Origin: Hyphomicrobiaceae bacterium
Lineage (GTDB): Bacteria > Pseudomonadota > Alphaproteobacteria > Rhizobiales > Hyphomicrobiaceae
DNA length: 33,936 nucleotides
Direction of reading: 5' to 3'
NCBI GenBank assembly: GCA_008933705.1
Contig: WBUN01000055.1
Span: 1 to 33,936 of the forward strand
Numbering within the stretch: position 1 is the first letter of the stretch; each line of letters starts with the position of its first letter. Below are positions 1 to 8,763 of this stretch, one piece after another. The translations under genes and the position numbers were made by a program. The notes beneath the pieces are model-generated. The model was not told the DNA's origin. It saw only the letters and a list, made by a program, of their open reading frames with translations, and made no database searches.

Positions 1-239
1 CGATCGGCCAGCGCCGCCTCCCTGGCCAGCGAGGGCAACGGCGCGCGCTCGAGCACACGGTCGAGAGCCTCCGCCTCGGCCAGGAGCCGGCGCGCCGCCG
101 CATCGCGCGCGACGAGGTGGCTCGCGCCCGTGCGGGCCTCCACGGGCCAGCGCGTGCGATCGCTGCCGTACACCTCGAGCAGCCGCTCGAAATCGGCCTG
201 TGTCATGTTGTTGCCCGCATTCGTCATGTCATCACCCAT
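1..239 (-). CDS. Hypothetical protein downstream of ECF sigma factor, possible anti-sigma factor (partial)
   Basis: This minus-strand frame begins 12 bases after the sigma factor stop and runs off the window edge, so only about 79 N-terminal residues are seen. In-frame ATG codons lie at 239, 227 and 206, so the exact start is open. The visible part is acidic and helical (motif FERLLEVYGSDRTRWP, then an Ala/Glu/Arg-rich stretch) and has no signal peptide. A cytoplasmic N-terminus directly after an ECF sigma gene fits an anti-sigma factor whose membrane segment would lie outside the window, but no zinc-binding HxxxCxxC motif is visible. Function is inferred from position only. Confidence 0.55.
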   Translation of the reverse strand, partial: MGDDMTNAGNNMTQADFERLLEVYGSDRTRWPVEARTGASHLVARDAAARRLLAEAEALDRVLERAPLPSLAREAALAD

Positions 240-251
240 CGCAGCAGTCCC

Positions 252-866
252 TCACACCTCGCCCTCCGGCATGAGTCCCCGCCATTCATCCTTCAGTGCC
301 GCTTTCAGCGCGCGGCGGGCGCGCGCCAACAGCGACTCGACGGCTTCGTCCGATACTCCGAGCACGTTGCCGACCTCGACCTGGCTCATGCCCTCATAAT
401 GAAAGAGGGTTATCGCCAGCCTCTGCCGCTCCGGCAGTGCCTTCAGTGCCGCATCGACCCGCGCCCCGAGCTCGCGCTCGGCCAATTGCCGCACCTGGCC
501 CGCCGGCTCGCTCTCCTCCGGCACCTGCTCGACCACGCTCGTATTGCGCCTGGTGCGCACCCGGTCGATGCACAGGTTCGAGGCGACGCGCCGCAGCCAG
601 GGTCGCACGCCGCCCGGACCGAGCTCCAGCCCGGCGGCATTGCGCCACAGCCTGAGCATGGTCTCCTGCGCCACGTCCTCCGCCTCCGCATCGTCCTTCA
701 GCATGCGCCGGGCGATGGCGAGAACGGTCGGCAGGTGGCGATCGACGAGGCTGCGAAAGGCCTGCGCCTCCCCCCCGGCCGTTCGCGCGAGCAAGGCCGT
801 CTCATCCTCGTTGTCCTCGGGCCCGGCCCGGAGAACCGGTCCGGACCCGCTCTTGAGCGCAAGCAC
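252..866 (-). CDS. ECF-family RNA polymerase sigma factor
   Basis: Group 4 (extracytoplasmic function) sigma factor of about 204 residues. Region 2 lies near residues 25-85, with the core motif DAEAEDVAQETMLRLW. Region 4 lies near 135-190, with LPERQRLAITLFHYEGMSQ followed by a helix-turn-helix. There is no region 1 or 3, as usual for ECF factors. A TTG at 881 is also open, but the GTG at 866 is preceded by GAGG at a 7-base spacing, so I chose the GTG. It lies 40 bases after an exported EF-hand protein and just before a possible anti-sigma gene, so it probably senses an envelope signal. The target promoters cannot be read from this window. Confidence 0.9.
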   Translation of the reverse strand: MLALKSGSGPVLRAGPEDNEDETALLARTAGGEAQAFRSLVDRHLPTVLAIARRMLKDDAEAEDVAQETMLRLWRNAAGLELGPGGVRPWLRRVASNLCIDRVRTRRNTSVVEQVPEESEPAGQVRQLAERELGARVDAALKALPERQRLAITLFHYEGMSQVEVGNVLGVSDEAVESLLARARRALKAALKDEWRGLMPEGEV

Positions 867-906
867 GCGGCTGCCTCGCAACAGTCGGTCAGTCCAGGCT
901 CCAAGC

Positions 907-1758
907 TTACTTCAACAGGCCCCTGCCCCGCATCATCGGCGGCAGGTCGGCCTCGGTTATCTTGCCATCGTCGTCGAGGTCGAGCACGGCAAACCGTTCC
1001 TTGGCAAGGCGATTGAACTCCTCCTTCGTCACCTTGCCGTCCCGGTCCGCGTCGAAACGGTTGAAAAAGCGTTTCGAGGCGTACGAGACCCGCTCGGCCG
1101 ACATCGTCTCGAAGTCCTTGGCGTCGATGAAGCCGTCGCCGTTGCGGTCGAGGCGCGAGAAGCGCCGCTCGGTGCGGCCGAGCACGCGATCGAGGGTGAA
1201 GGGACCGCGCCAGCCTTTGGCATCCTTTCCGTCACCCGCGTCCGGCCCGTCCTTGGCGTCCTCGGCCACCCTGCGGCCGAACGGACGCCTGATGCCGGGC
1301 GGCAGATCCTCGATGCCGATCTCGCCGTCGGCGTTGAGGTCGCGCCGCGCGAAGCGCAGCTTCGCCTTCTGCGCGAACTCGTCCTTGCTCACCTTGCCGT
1401 CGCGGTCGGTGTCGAAATTCTTGATGAAGCGCCGGGTCCAGTAGTCCGCGCTTTCCTTGGCGGCAGCCTCGAACTCGGCCGCATCGACGGCGCTGTCGCC
1501 GTTGCGATCAAAGCGCGCGAAGGCGGGGCCGCGGCGTGCCAGGAATTCCTCGAGGGTTACGGTGCCGTCCTTGTCGGCGTCGGCCTCCTTGAGCCGCTCG
1601 CCGAAGCGCGCGCCCATCGGGCCGAAGCCGCCCATCTCTCCGAACGCCGGGCCGTGATGCCACCGGCCATGCCCGCGGAAATGCGGAGCGGCAATGGCAG
1701 CGACCGTGCCGGCCGCGACCAGAACGCCGGCGACAATGAAGACTGTCCTTCTCGACAT
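907..1758 (-). CDS. Exported protein with seven EF-hand calcium-binding loops
   Basis: About 283 residues. The start at 1758 gives a short basic N-terminus and a hydrophobic signal segment (VFIVAGVLVAAGTVAAIAA), preceded by GGAG at good spacing; the longer open frame upstream lacks these. The mature part carries seven DxDxDG-type loops: DADKDGTVTLEEF, DRNGDSAVDAAEF, DTDRDGKVSKDEF, DLNADGEIGIEDL, DRNGDGFIDAKDF, DADRDGKVTKEEF and DLDDDGKITEADL. A His/Gly/Phe-rich linker follows the signal peptide. EF-hand loops bind Ca2+, so the protein is probably a periplasmic calcium-binding protein. It stands first in a probable operon with the ECF sigma factor, so it may feed a Ca2+ or envelope signal to the sigma factor, which is an inference. 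Confidence 0.88.
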   Translation of the reverse strand: MSRRTVFIVAGVLVAAGTVAAIAAPHFRGHGRWHHGPAFGEMGGFGPMGARFGERLKEADADKDGTVTLEEFLARRGPAFARFDRNGDSAVDAAEFEAAAKESADYWTRRFIKNFDTDRDGKVSKDEFAQKAKLRFARRDLNADGEIGIEDLPPGIRRPFGRRVAEDAKDGPDAGDGKDAKGWRGPFTLDRVLGRTERRFSRLDRNGDGFIDAKDFETMSAERVSYASKRFFNRFDADRDGKVTKEEFNRLAKERFAVLDLDDDGKITEADLPPMMRGRGLLK

Positions 1759-1804
1759 GAGGTTCTCCAGGGTTATTGGAGGGGTCGGCGACCCATCACT
1801 CCCT

Positions 1805-1828
1805 GGAACGGTTGGCGGCCTGCGTTCC
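1805..1828 (-). promoter_or_regulatory. Inverted repeat upstream of EF-hand/sigma operon
   Basis: GGAACG and CGTTCC form a perfect 6-bp inverted repeat separated by 12 bases, about 47 bases before the EF-hand gene start. GGAAC on the minus strand resembles the -35 element of many ECF promoters, which would allow autoregulation, but no convincing -10 element is at the usual distance. It is the only notable site in the 137 bases between glnE and this gene. Confidence 0.3.
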
Positions 1829-1895
1829 GTCGCCGGCCCGGAGCGCGCCCATGGCGGAATTGCCGGCAATGCCATCGCGGGCGCGCCAGCGCGCC

Positions 1896-4817
1896 TTACG
1901 TCACCAGTTCGGCGAACAAGGCCGCCACATCGGCCTCGCGTGCCATGAGTTCGGCCTCCAGGCGGGCGAAATCCGGCGCCTCGGCCGAACGGGCCAGAAG
2001 GGCTTTCAGTCCGTCCGGCGCCTTCTGGGGCTCGAACGGGCCGTCGAGACAGAGCCGCAGCACCTGCGTCAGATTGTTGAGCAGCCGCGCGGCCGGCAGC
2101 AGCACATCCGCGGCGCGCGGCACCAGCACGCCCGCCGCGCTCAGATTGTGCAATGCGGTAACCGTATTCTGGCTCAGGATTTCGGGGTGCGCTGCCGCGT
2201 GCACGAGTTGCAGATGCTGGGCGATGAACTCGAGATCGACCAGGCCGCCGCGCACCTGCTTCAGGTCCCAGATGTCTCTGGTGCCCTTCTCCTTGGCGAT
2301 GCGCGCACGCATATCGACGACGTCGGCGGCAATCCTGGCGCGGTCGCGCGGCTTGACGAGCACGTCGCGGATCGCCTTCTCGACCGCCGCCCTCAGCGCC
2401 GGCGGACCGGACACCACACGGGCGCGGGTGAGCGCCATGTGCTCCCAGGTCCAGGCATCGCTGTTCTGGTAGGAGATGAAGCTCGAGAGCTGCGTGGCAA
2501 CGGGCCCCTTCTGGCCCGAAGGCCGCAGGCGCATGTCGACATCGTAGAGCCTGCCCTCCGCGGTCTGCGCCGTGAAGGCGTTGATCAGACGCTGGGTCAG
2601 GCGCGTGTAGTACTGGATGGGACTGAGCGGCTTTGAGCCGTCGGACTGGGCGACCGTCGGATCGAAATCATAGACCACGATGAGATCGAGATCGGAGGCC
2701 GCCGTCATCTCGCATCCGCCGAGCTTGCCCATGGCGACGATTACCGCACCGCCGCCCGCGACGCTGCCGTGCGTACGCACCATCTCGCGCTCGACCTCCG
2801 CCTGCACCGCCTCGATCATGCGCTCGGCCAGCAAAGCATAGGCGCCGCCCGCCTGGTTCGCACCGATGGTGCCGGTCAGCACGCGCACGCCGATCAGGAA
2901 CGACTGCTCATTGGTGATAAGCCGCGCGCGATCCAGGATCTCCTGGAAGTCGCGGGCGCCTTCGAACTCCGCCGCGATCATGGCGCTCAGGTTGCGCGTC
3001 TCGGGAATGCTGCCGAAGAAGCCGGGATCGAGCACGGCGTCGAGCACCCGCCGGCGCCGGCTCAGGATGCGCGACAGCCGCGGCGCCGTTCCCATGATGG
3101 CCGCGATCAGCTCGAGCAGTCCCGGGTTCTGCTTCAGCAGCGAGAAGAGCTGCACGCCCGACGGCAGCTCGCTCAGGAAGCGGTCGAAGCTGACGAAGGC
3201 AAGGTCTGGATCCACCGTGTTGGCCAGCGCCTCGATGAGCAGCGGCTGCACCTCGGTCAGCAGCTCGCGCGCCCGCGCGGTGCGCACGGCCGGATAGCGG
3301 CCGTGATGCCAGCCGCGCACCACCGCGATCACGTCGGAGGGGCGCGAGTAGCCCATCTCGGCCAGCGCGTCGACGGTGGCGGGATCGTCCGACTCACCGG
3401 CAAACACCATGTTGGCGCCGCCGCTGGTCAGCTCCGGGCTGTGCTCGAAAAGGCGCACGTAATGGGCCTGCACGCGCTCAAGCTCCGCCGTCAGCCGCTT
3501 GGCGAAATCCGGCGTATCGGCAAAGCCGCAGAAGCGGGCGAGCTGCTCCAGCCGGTCGTCATCCTCGGGCAGCGTGTGCGTCTGCTCATCGGCAATCATC
3601 TGCAGGCGGTGCTCGACGTTGCGCAGGAAGCGATAGGCCTGGTCGAGCTCGCTGCGCACCGTGGGCGTGATCCAGCGCCGCTCCTCCAGCGCCGACAGCG
3701 CCGACAGCGTGTCCGGCACGCGCAACTGCGGCTGGCGTCCGCCGGCGATGAGCTGCTGGGTCTGCACGAAGAACTCGATCTCGCGGATGCCGCCGCGCCC
3801 GACCTTGATGTTGTGGCCGGCGACGCCGATCTTGCCGAAGCCGCGTACGGCATGAATCTGCCGCTTCATGGCGTGGATGTCGGCGATGGCGGCGAAATCG
3901 AGATACTTGCGCCAGATGAAGGGCGCGAGATTGCGCCGTATTGCCTCGCCCGCGGCGATATCTCCGGCCACCGGCCGCGCCTTGATGAGGGCGGCGCGCT
4001 CCCAGTTCTGCCCGAAGCTCTCATAGTAGTTGAGCGCGGCTTCCGTCGACAGCGCCAGCGGCGTCGCGCCCGGGTCCGGGCGCAGCCTGAGATCCGTGCG
4101 GAACACGTAGCCGTCGCCGGTGCGCTCGTGCAGCAGGCGCACCAGATCGCGCGTGAGGCGCACGAAGAACGGCTGCACCTCGCTGCCGTCGCGGAGGCGG
4201 ATGCGGGCCAGATCGTAGAAGATGATCAGGTCGATGTCGGAGGAGTAGTTGAGCTCGAAGGCGCCGTACTTGCCCATGCCGAGCACGATGTAGCCGTCCG
4301 GCGCATCGCCGAGCCAGTCGCCCTTCTTCGCCGCCATGCGGAACAGGAAGCGCACCGCCGCGTCGACGGCGGCGTCGGCGGCTTCCGAGAGATGGTGCGT
4401 CACGGCCATCACCGGCCAGGCGCCTCCGACGTCGCACAGCGCGGTCAGCAGCGCCACCTCGGTCTTGAACACACGCAGGGCCTGCATCGCATCGGGCATG
4501 GCTTCGGCTGCGGCCATCGCCGCGGCGAGCTCACCGCGCAGGCCGGCAAAGCGCACCTCGGGCGCCCCTGAGAGGAGGCGCAGCAGGCGTGCCGGATCGC
4601 GCTCGATCAGGCTCGTCAGATAGGGCGAGGCGCCGAAGATGCCGGCCAGCACCCGCTCGACCTTGGCATTCGCCATCAGCGCGCCAAGCTGAGCGAGGCC
4701 GGCCCCGCCCGCGCAGCGCTCCTGCAGCTCTGACAGCACGCGCCCGGCGCAGGCCTGGTCGTGGACGACGGGCGCGACCGCAAAGCGCTCCCAAAGACTG
4801 CCCGGCCGTTCCTGCAT
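1896..4817 (-). CDS. glnE: Bifunctional glutamine synthetase adenylyltransferase/deadenylylase
   Basis: GlnE attaches AMP to, and removes it from, the conserved tyrosine of glutamine synthetase GlnA, controlling ammonium assimilation in response to PII. At 973 residues it has the normal length. It shows the expected duplicated nucleotidyltransferase plan: the N-terminal deadenylylase domain carries GMGKYG followed by SSDIDLIIFYD (about residues 185-205) and the C-terminal adenylylase domain carries AMGKLGG followed by ASDLDLIVVYDFD (about 690-715). Both keep the paired catalytic aspartates. GAGAGGG lies just before the ATG at 4817. The gene follows the histidine kinase by 67 bases and is probably read with it, an order I recall from other Hyphomicrobiales. 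Confidence 0.97.
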   Translation of the reverse strand: MQERPGSLWERFAVAPVVHDQACAGRVLSELQERCAGGAGLAQLGALMANAKVERVLAGIFGASPYLTSLIERDPARLLRLLSGAPEVRFAGLRGELAAAMAAAEAMPDAMQALRVFKTEVALLTALCDVGGAWPVMAVTHHLSEAADAAVDAAVRFLFRMAAKKGDWLGDAPDGYIVLGMGKYGAFELNYSSDIDLIIFYDLARIRLRDGSEVQPFFVRLTRDLVRLLHERTGDGYVFRTDLRLRPDPGATPLALSTEAALNYYESFGQNWERAALIKARPVAGDIAAGEAIRRNLAPFIWRKYLDFAAIADIHAMKRQIHAVRGFGKIGVAGHNIKVGRGGIREIEFFVQTQQLIAGGRQPQLRVPDTLSALSALEERRWITPTVRSELDQAYRFLRNVEHRLQMIADEQTHTLPEDDDRLEQLARFCGFADTPDFAKRLTAELERVQAHYVRLFEHSPELTSGGANMVFAGESDDPATVDALAEMGYSRPSDVIAVVRGWHHGRYPAVRTARARELLTEVQPLLIEALANTVDPDLAFVSFDRFLSELPSGVQLFSLLKQNPGLLELIAAIMGTAPRLSRILSRRRRVLDAVLDPGFFGSIPETRNLSAMIAAEFEGARDFQEILDRARLITNEQSFLIGVRVLTGTIGANQAGGAYALLAERMIEAVQAEVEREMVRTHGSVAGGGAVIVAMGKLGGCEMTAASDLDLIVVYDFDPTVAQSDGSKPLSPIQYYTRLTQRLINAFTAQTAEGRLYDVDMRLRPSGQKGPVATQLSSFISYQNSDAWTWEHMALTRARVVSGPPALRAAVEKAIRDVLVKPRDRARIAADVVDMRARIAKEKGTRDIWDLKQVRGGLVDLEFIAQHLQLVHAAAHPEILSQNTVTALHNLSAAGVLVPRAADVLLPAARLLNNLTQVLRLCLDGPFEPQKAPDGLKALLARSAEAPDFARLEAELMAREADVAALFAELVT

Positions 4818-4884
4818 GTGGCCCTCTCACCGCACGTCTGCCCGTTGCTTTGCACCGGCCGGGCGGCAGATGCAAGAAGGCCCG

Positions 4885-6324
4885 TCAGGGGGCGGACGCG
4901 CGCCCTGCCGCTGCGCCGGCCCCGGCGGCAAGGCCAAGCCCGCGCGTCGGCAGTCTCAGCACCGCCCTCAGCCCCGGCGCATTGTCCTCGAGCCGGAGCG
5001 AGCCGCCGTGCAGGCGCGCGACCGCCGCCACCAGGCTCAGGCCGAGCCCGCTGCCGGGCCGCGAGCGGCTCTTCTCCAGGCGTACGAACCTCTGCACCGC
5101 GCGCTCGCGATCCTCGGGGGCAACACCCGGCCCCCGGTCGGCGACGGCGATCTCCACTGCATCGCCCACGCAGGCCATCGAGATGCTGACCTCCGGCCGC
5201 GGCCTGCCGTCCTCCACCGAATACTTGATCGCGTTGTCGACGAGATTGGCAACGGCCTGGCTCACCAGCTCGCGGTTGGCGAGGATGTTGACGCCCTCCT
5301 GCGCCGACACCCTGAGGTCGAGCCCCGCCTCCTCCGCCACGGGCTCGTACAGCTCGGCGACGTCGCCGATGATGGAGGCAGGATCCATAGGCACCATGCT
5401 CTCGGCGACCGCCCCGGCCTCGAGCCGCGCAATCAGGAGCAGCGAGTTGAACGTCTTGATGAGCTCGTCCGCCTCCTCGATGGTCTTGACCAGCCCGCCG
5501 CGATAGGTATCCGGCCCGTCGGGGTTGCGCAGGGCGGCCTCGGCGTGGTTGCGCAGCCGGTTGAGCGGCGTTTTCAGATCGTGCGCGATGTTGTCGGAGA
5601 CCTCGCGCAGCGCCCCCATCAGCTCCTCGATGCGGGCGAGCATGGCATTGAGGCTCTGCGCCAGCCTGTCGAGCTCGTCGCCCGAGCCGTTGAGCGGAAT
5701 GCGCCGCGACAGGTCGCCGGCCATGATGGTGCGGCTCGCCTCGCTTACGGCCTCGATGCGGCGAAGCACGCTGCGGCTGATGAGAAGCCCGGCGCCGATG
5801 CCGAGCGCCGACAGCAGCCCGACGCTCCAGATCGCCACCTGCCACATGGTGTCGGCGAAGTGCCGCTGATCCTCGATATCGCGGCCGACGACCAGCGTGT
5901 ATCCGCCGGGAACGGCAACCGGAATGCCGACGGCGAGGCGCTCGATGCGGCGGCCGGCCTCTCCTGCCCGCGCGTAGCGGAACACGCCGCCCTGGCCGGC
6001 GTCGGCCAGCTCCGGCGGCATCCGGCTCAGGTTGCCGGCCACCTTGCGCCCTGTCTCGTCGACGAGCAGGTAGAGGCTCGAGCCCGGCTCGGCGGAGCGA
6101 TCGTTGACAATGGCGCGCAACCTCGTGGGACCGCCGGCCTGGAACTGCTCGCGCAGACCGACGACCTCTGCCGTGAGAGTCTCGATCACCTTGGTGGTAA
6201 GCAGCTCGTTCGCGCGCCAGCCGATGAAGCCGACGATCAGCACCGCCGCCAGGACCAACGCGCCGAGATAGGCAAGCGTCAGGCGGAAGGGGGAGGAGCT
6301 GAGTATCCTAGTCAGCGCCGTCAC
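4885..6324 (-). CDS. Two-component sensor histidine kinase with HAMP domain
   Basis: Inner-membrane kinase of 479 residues. TM1 is near residues 15-36, a periplasmic sensor region spans about 37-160, TM2 is near 163-183 and HAMP near 184-235. The HisKA motif HDLKTPLNRLRNHAE follows, with phospho-acceptor H248. The HATPase_c part has an N-box (AVANLVDNAIKYS), DRGPGV and GSGLGLSLV. All catalytic motifs are present, so it should autophosphorylate and pass phosphate to the regulator encoded just upstream, whose 3' end it overlaps by 17 bases (translational coupling). The Pro after the HisKA Thr is kept. The signal is unknown; the location after degP suggests envelope or protein-folding stress. 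Confidence 0.95.
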   Translation of the reverse strand: MTALTRILSSSPFRLTLAYLGALVLAAVLIVGFIGWRANELLTTKVIETLTAEVVGLREQFQAGGPTRLRAIVNDRSAEPGSSLYLLVDETGRKVAGNLSRMPPELADAGQGGVFRYARAGEAGRRIERLAVGIPVAVPGGYTLVVGRDIEDQRHFADTMWQVAIWSVGLLSALGIGAGLLISRSVLRRIEAVSEASRTIMAGDLSRRIPLNGSGDELDRLAQSLNAMLARIEELMGALREVSDNIAHDLKTPLNRLRNHAEAALRNPDGPDTYRGGLVKTIEEADELIKTFNSLLLIARLEAGAVAESMVPMDPASIIGDVAELYEPVAEEAGLDLRVSAQEGVNILANRELVSQAVANLVDNAIKYSVEDGRPRPEVSISMACVGDAVEIAVADRGPGVAPEDRERAVQRFVRLEKSRSRPGSGLGLSLVAAVARLHGGSLRLEDNAPGLRAVLRLPTRGLGLAAGAGAAAGRASAP

Positions 6325-7039
6325 GGATCATGTACCCGGCTCCGCGCACCGTATGCAGCAGCGGCCTGGCGAAGCCCTTGTCGATCTTGCTTCTCAGCCG
6401 CGAGATGTGCACATCGATGACGTTGGTCTGCGGATCGAAATGATAGTCCCACACGTTCTCCAGCAGCATCGTGCGCGTCACCACCTGGCCGGCATGACGC
6501 ATGAGATATTCGAGCAGCCGGAACTCGCGCGGCTGCAGCAGGATGGGCTCGCCGCCGCGCGTGACCTTGTGGGACAGGCGGTCGAGCGTGAGGTCGCCCA
6601 CCGTATAGCGCGTCGCCTGCTCCTCGGGGGCCGTACGCCGAGACAGCGCCTCGATGCGGGCGAGCAGCTCGGTGTAGGCGTAAGGCTTGGTGAGATAGTC
6701 GTCGCCGCCGGCGCGCAGCCCCTTGACGCGGTCGTCCACCTCGCCGAGCGCCGAGAGGATGAGCACCGGCGTGCGCACACCCTCCCCGCGCAGCGTCTGC
6801 ACGATCGAAAGGCCATCGCGTCTGGGCAGCATGCGGTCCACGAGCAGGACGTCGTAGTGCCCGTCCCTCGCCATCGTCAGCCCCGTCTCGCCGTCGCCGG
6901 CCACGTCGGCCGCGTGGCCGCTCTCCTTCAGCGCGCGCTGCAGGAACTGGGCGGTCTCCCGGTCGTCTTCGATTACGAGCACACGCATCTTGGCGGCGGC
7001 GGTTGCAGGCCTGGGCAGGACTTGCGGCTTCAAGGACAT
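6308..7039 (-). CDS. OmpR/PhoB-family response regulator
   Basis: About 243 residues: a receiver domain with the acidic pair EDD, phospho-acceptor Asp in VLLVDRMLP (D68 with this start) and Lys in YLTKPY, followed by a winged-helix DNA-binding domain (LTLDRLSHKVTRGG to TVRGAGYMIR). The longer open frame has no ribosome site. ATG 7039 has GGAG at a 7-base spacing and adds a 17-residue tail to the canonical start MRVLVIEDD at 6988, so I favour 7039. It is co-directional with degP upstream and the kinase downstream, and it probably controls this operon and other envelope genes. Confidence 0.95.
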   Translation of the reverse strand: MSLKPQVLPRPATAAAKMRVLVIEDDRETAQFLQRALKESGHAADVAGDGETGLTMARDGHYDVLLVDRMLPRRDGLSIVQTLRGEGVRTPVLILSALGEVDDRVKGLRAGGDDYLTKPYAYTELLARIEALSRRTAPEEQATRYTVGDLTLDRLSHKVTRGGEPILLQPREFRLLEYLMRHAGQVVTRTMLLENVWDYHFDPQTNVIDVHISRLRSKIDKGFARPLLHTVRGAGYMIRDGAD

Positions 7040-7063
7040 CGAGCCACTCCGCAGAAAACGCGA

Positions 7064-7101
7064 AGCGAGGCGACCTGTCCAGCTCGACAGACCGCCTCGC
7101 T
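7064..7101 (-). terminator. Intra-operon hairpin between degP and response regulator
   Basis: AGCGAGGCG (7064-7072) pairs perfectly with CGCCTCGCT (7093-7101), and CTGTC with GACAG inside, leaving a six-base loop. It sits between the degP stop and the ribosome site of the regulator. No T-run follows, so it is more likely an mRNA-stabilising, processing or attenuating hairpin than a full terminator. It could set a higher degP than regulator output. Confidence 0.5.
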
Positions 7102-7121
7102 CCACAGCTTGCCGGGCCGGA

Positions 7122-8663
7122 TCAGCTCTTTTTCAGCTGGACCGCCACAAAACGCATCTGATCACCCGATTTGATGCGCAGCAGAACGGCCTTGCGCCCG
7201 AGCTTGGTGGCCTCCTTGATGCCGTTCGCCACGTCGTCGGCGCTTTTCACGGGCACGGCGCCAACCTCCAGGATCACGTCTCCCGACTTGATGCCCTTCT
7301 GGGCCGCATCCGAATCGCCGCGCACGTCGGTCACGACGACGCCGTTCTTTTCGGCACCGCTACCGGGAGCGACCGTCAGGCCGAGCTGATCCATCTCGGT
7401 GGTTTGCGGCGCCTCCTTGGCGGGCTCAGCGCGTGCAACCTCCTTGCCGGTCGGGAAGGTGCCGAGCTTGACGTTGATGGTCTGCTCCTTCTGGCCGCGC
7501 AGGATGCGCACGTCCACCTTGGTGTTGGGCGCGAAGCTCGCGATCTGCCGGGCCAGATCCCTGCTGTCGGCCACCTTCTGTCCGTTGACGGACAGGATCG
7601 CGTCGCCGTTCTTCAATCCGGCCTCGGCCGCCGGTCCGGGCGAGGTGACCTCGGTGACGAGCGCTCCCTTGGCCTCGCCGAGACCAAGGCTTGCGGCCGT
7701 GTCCTCGTCGATGTTCTGGATCTTGACGCCGAGCCAGCCGCGGCTGACCGTGCCGCCGGCCTTGAGCTGGGCGATCACGTCGGAGGCGACCTTGGCAGGC
7801 ACCGCGAAGGCGATGCCGACGTTGCCGCCCGACGGGCTGTAGATGGCCGTATTGACGCCGACCACGTCGCCGTCGAGGTTGAAGGTCGGTCCACCCGAGT
7901 TGCCCCGGTTCACGGCGGCGTCGATCTGCATGTAGTCGTAGGGGCCCGAGCCGATGTCGCGTCCGAGCGCGGAGACGATGCCGGCCGTCACCGTGCCGCC
8001 GAGGCCGAACGGATTGCCGACGGCCACCACCCAGTCGCCGACGCGCGGCGGCTTGTCAGAGAACTTCACGAACGGGAAGGTCTCCTTGCTCTTGATCTTC
8101 AGCAGCGCCACGTCGGTGCGCTGGTCGGTGCCGATGAGCTCGGCCTCGAACTTCCGGTCGCGATCGAAGCTGACCTGGATCTTGTTGGCGCCATCGATCA
8201 CGTGATTGTTGGTGACGACATAGCCGTCAGCGGAGATGACGAAGCCCGATCCCTGCGCCAGCGATGGGCGCGGATTGGGACTCTGCTGGCCGCGGAACTC
8301 CGGCGGCAGCCGCTTGAAGAACTCGTTCAGCGGATGATCGTCCGGCAGCTCGGGGAAGAAGTCGGGTCCCTTGCCGCGCGGGGGGGCGCCCTTGGGACCC
8401 TGTGCGAGCTTAGGCCCGTTGGTGACGTGAATGCTGACCACGGCCGGCTTCACGCGCTCGACGATATCGGCGAACGACAGCGGCGCGCGGCCCATCGGCG
8501 TCTGGATGCTCGGCGCATCCGATTTAAGCTGCGCGTGCACCGACGATTGCGGCAGCCCGAGGCCGACCACGCCGGCCAGCGCCAAACCGGCCAGCGCAGA
8601 TGCGTACGCCAGGCGTCGCCGACCGGTACGCGGTGCGCTATGGTTGGGGAGAGAGCGATCCAT
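7122..8663 (-). CDS. degP: Periplasmic Do-family serine endoprotease
   Basis: DegP/HtrA-type chaperone-protease of 513 residues that degrades misfolded periplasmic proteins. An N-terminal signal peptide (hydrophobic ALAGLALAGVVGLGL, cleavage near VHAQ at residue 45) is followed by the protease domain with the complete triad H154 (TNNHVID), D184 (RTDVALLKI) and S256 (GNSGGP). Two PDZ domains lie at about 275-370 and 415-505. A proline/glycine-rich loop between residues 85 and 135 matches the long LA loop of this family. It is the first gene of a probable operon with the response regulator and kinase, and is read away from a second exported protease across a 100-base gap. Confidence 0.97.
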   Translation of the reverse strand: MDRSLPNHSAPRTGRRRLAYASALAGLALAGVVGLGLPQSSVHAQLKSDAPSIQTPMGRAPLSFADIVERVKPAVVSIHVTNGPKLAQGPKGAPPRGKGPDFFPELPDDHPLNEFFKRLPPEFRGQQSPNPRPSLAQGSGFVISADGYVVTNNHVIDGANKIQVSFDRDRKFEAELIGTDQRTDVALLKIKSKETFPFVKFSDKPPRVGDWVVAVGNPFGLGGTVTAGIVSALGRDIGSGPYDYMQIDAAVNRGNSGGPTFNLDGDVVGVNTAIYSPSGGNVGIAFAVPAKVASDVIAQLKAGGTVSRGWLGVKIQNIDEDTAASLGLGEAKGALVTEVTSPGPAAEAGLKNGDAILSVNGQKVADSRDLARQIASFAPNTKVDVRILRGQKEQTINVKLGTFPTGKEVARAEPAKEAPQTTEMDQLGLTVAPGSGAEKNGVVVTDVRGDSDAAQKGIKSGDVILEVGAVPVKSADDVANGIKEATKLGRKAVLLRIKSGDQMRFVAVQLKKS

Positions 8664-8763
8664 GCGATTGACCTCGAATGTGAGAGCGACAAAGTGTGCC
8701 TACGCCAGCCGATATAGGCGCGGGGCCCTTACGGCGCCCTTTCGGTCACATTAAAAATTGGTA

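Noticed and set aside
1805-1828. EcfG-type promoter (GGAAC-N16/17-CGTT) in front of the EF-hand gene
   Set aside because: The distance from GGAAC to CGTT is only 13 bases, too short for that promoter class; recorded only as an inverted repeat.
2769-4571. Long plus-strand open frame opposite glnE
   Set aside because: The opposite strand carries a full, well-conserved GlnE. The plus-strand frame has no domain or start signal and comes from GC-rich codon structure.
4816-6420. Long plus-strand open frame opposite the histidine kinase
   Set aside because: All kinase motifs are on the minus strand; the plus frame reads as low-complexity Arg/Ala/Pro-rich text.
6990-8717. Long plus-strand open frame opposite degP
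   Set aside because: DegP with its triad and PDZ domains is on the minus strand; the plus-strand product shows no fold.
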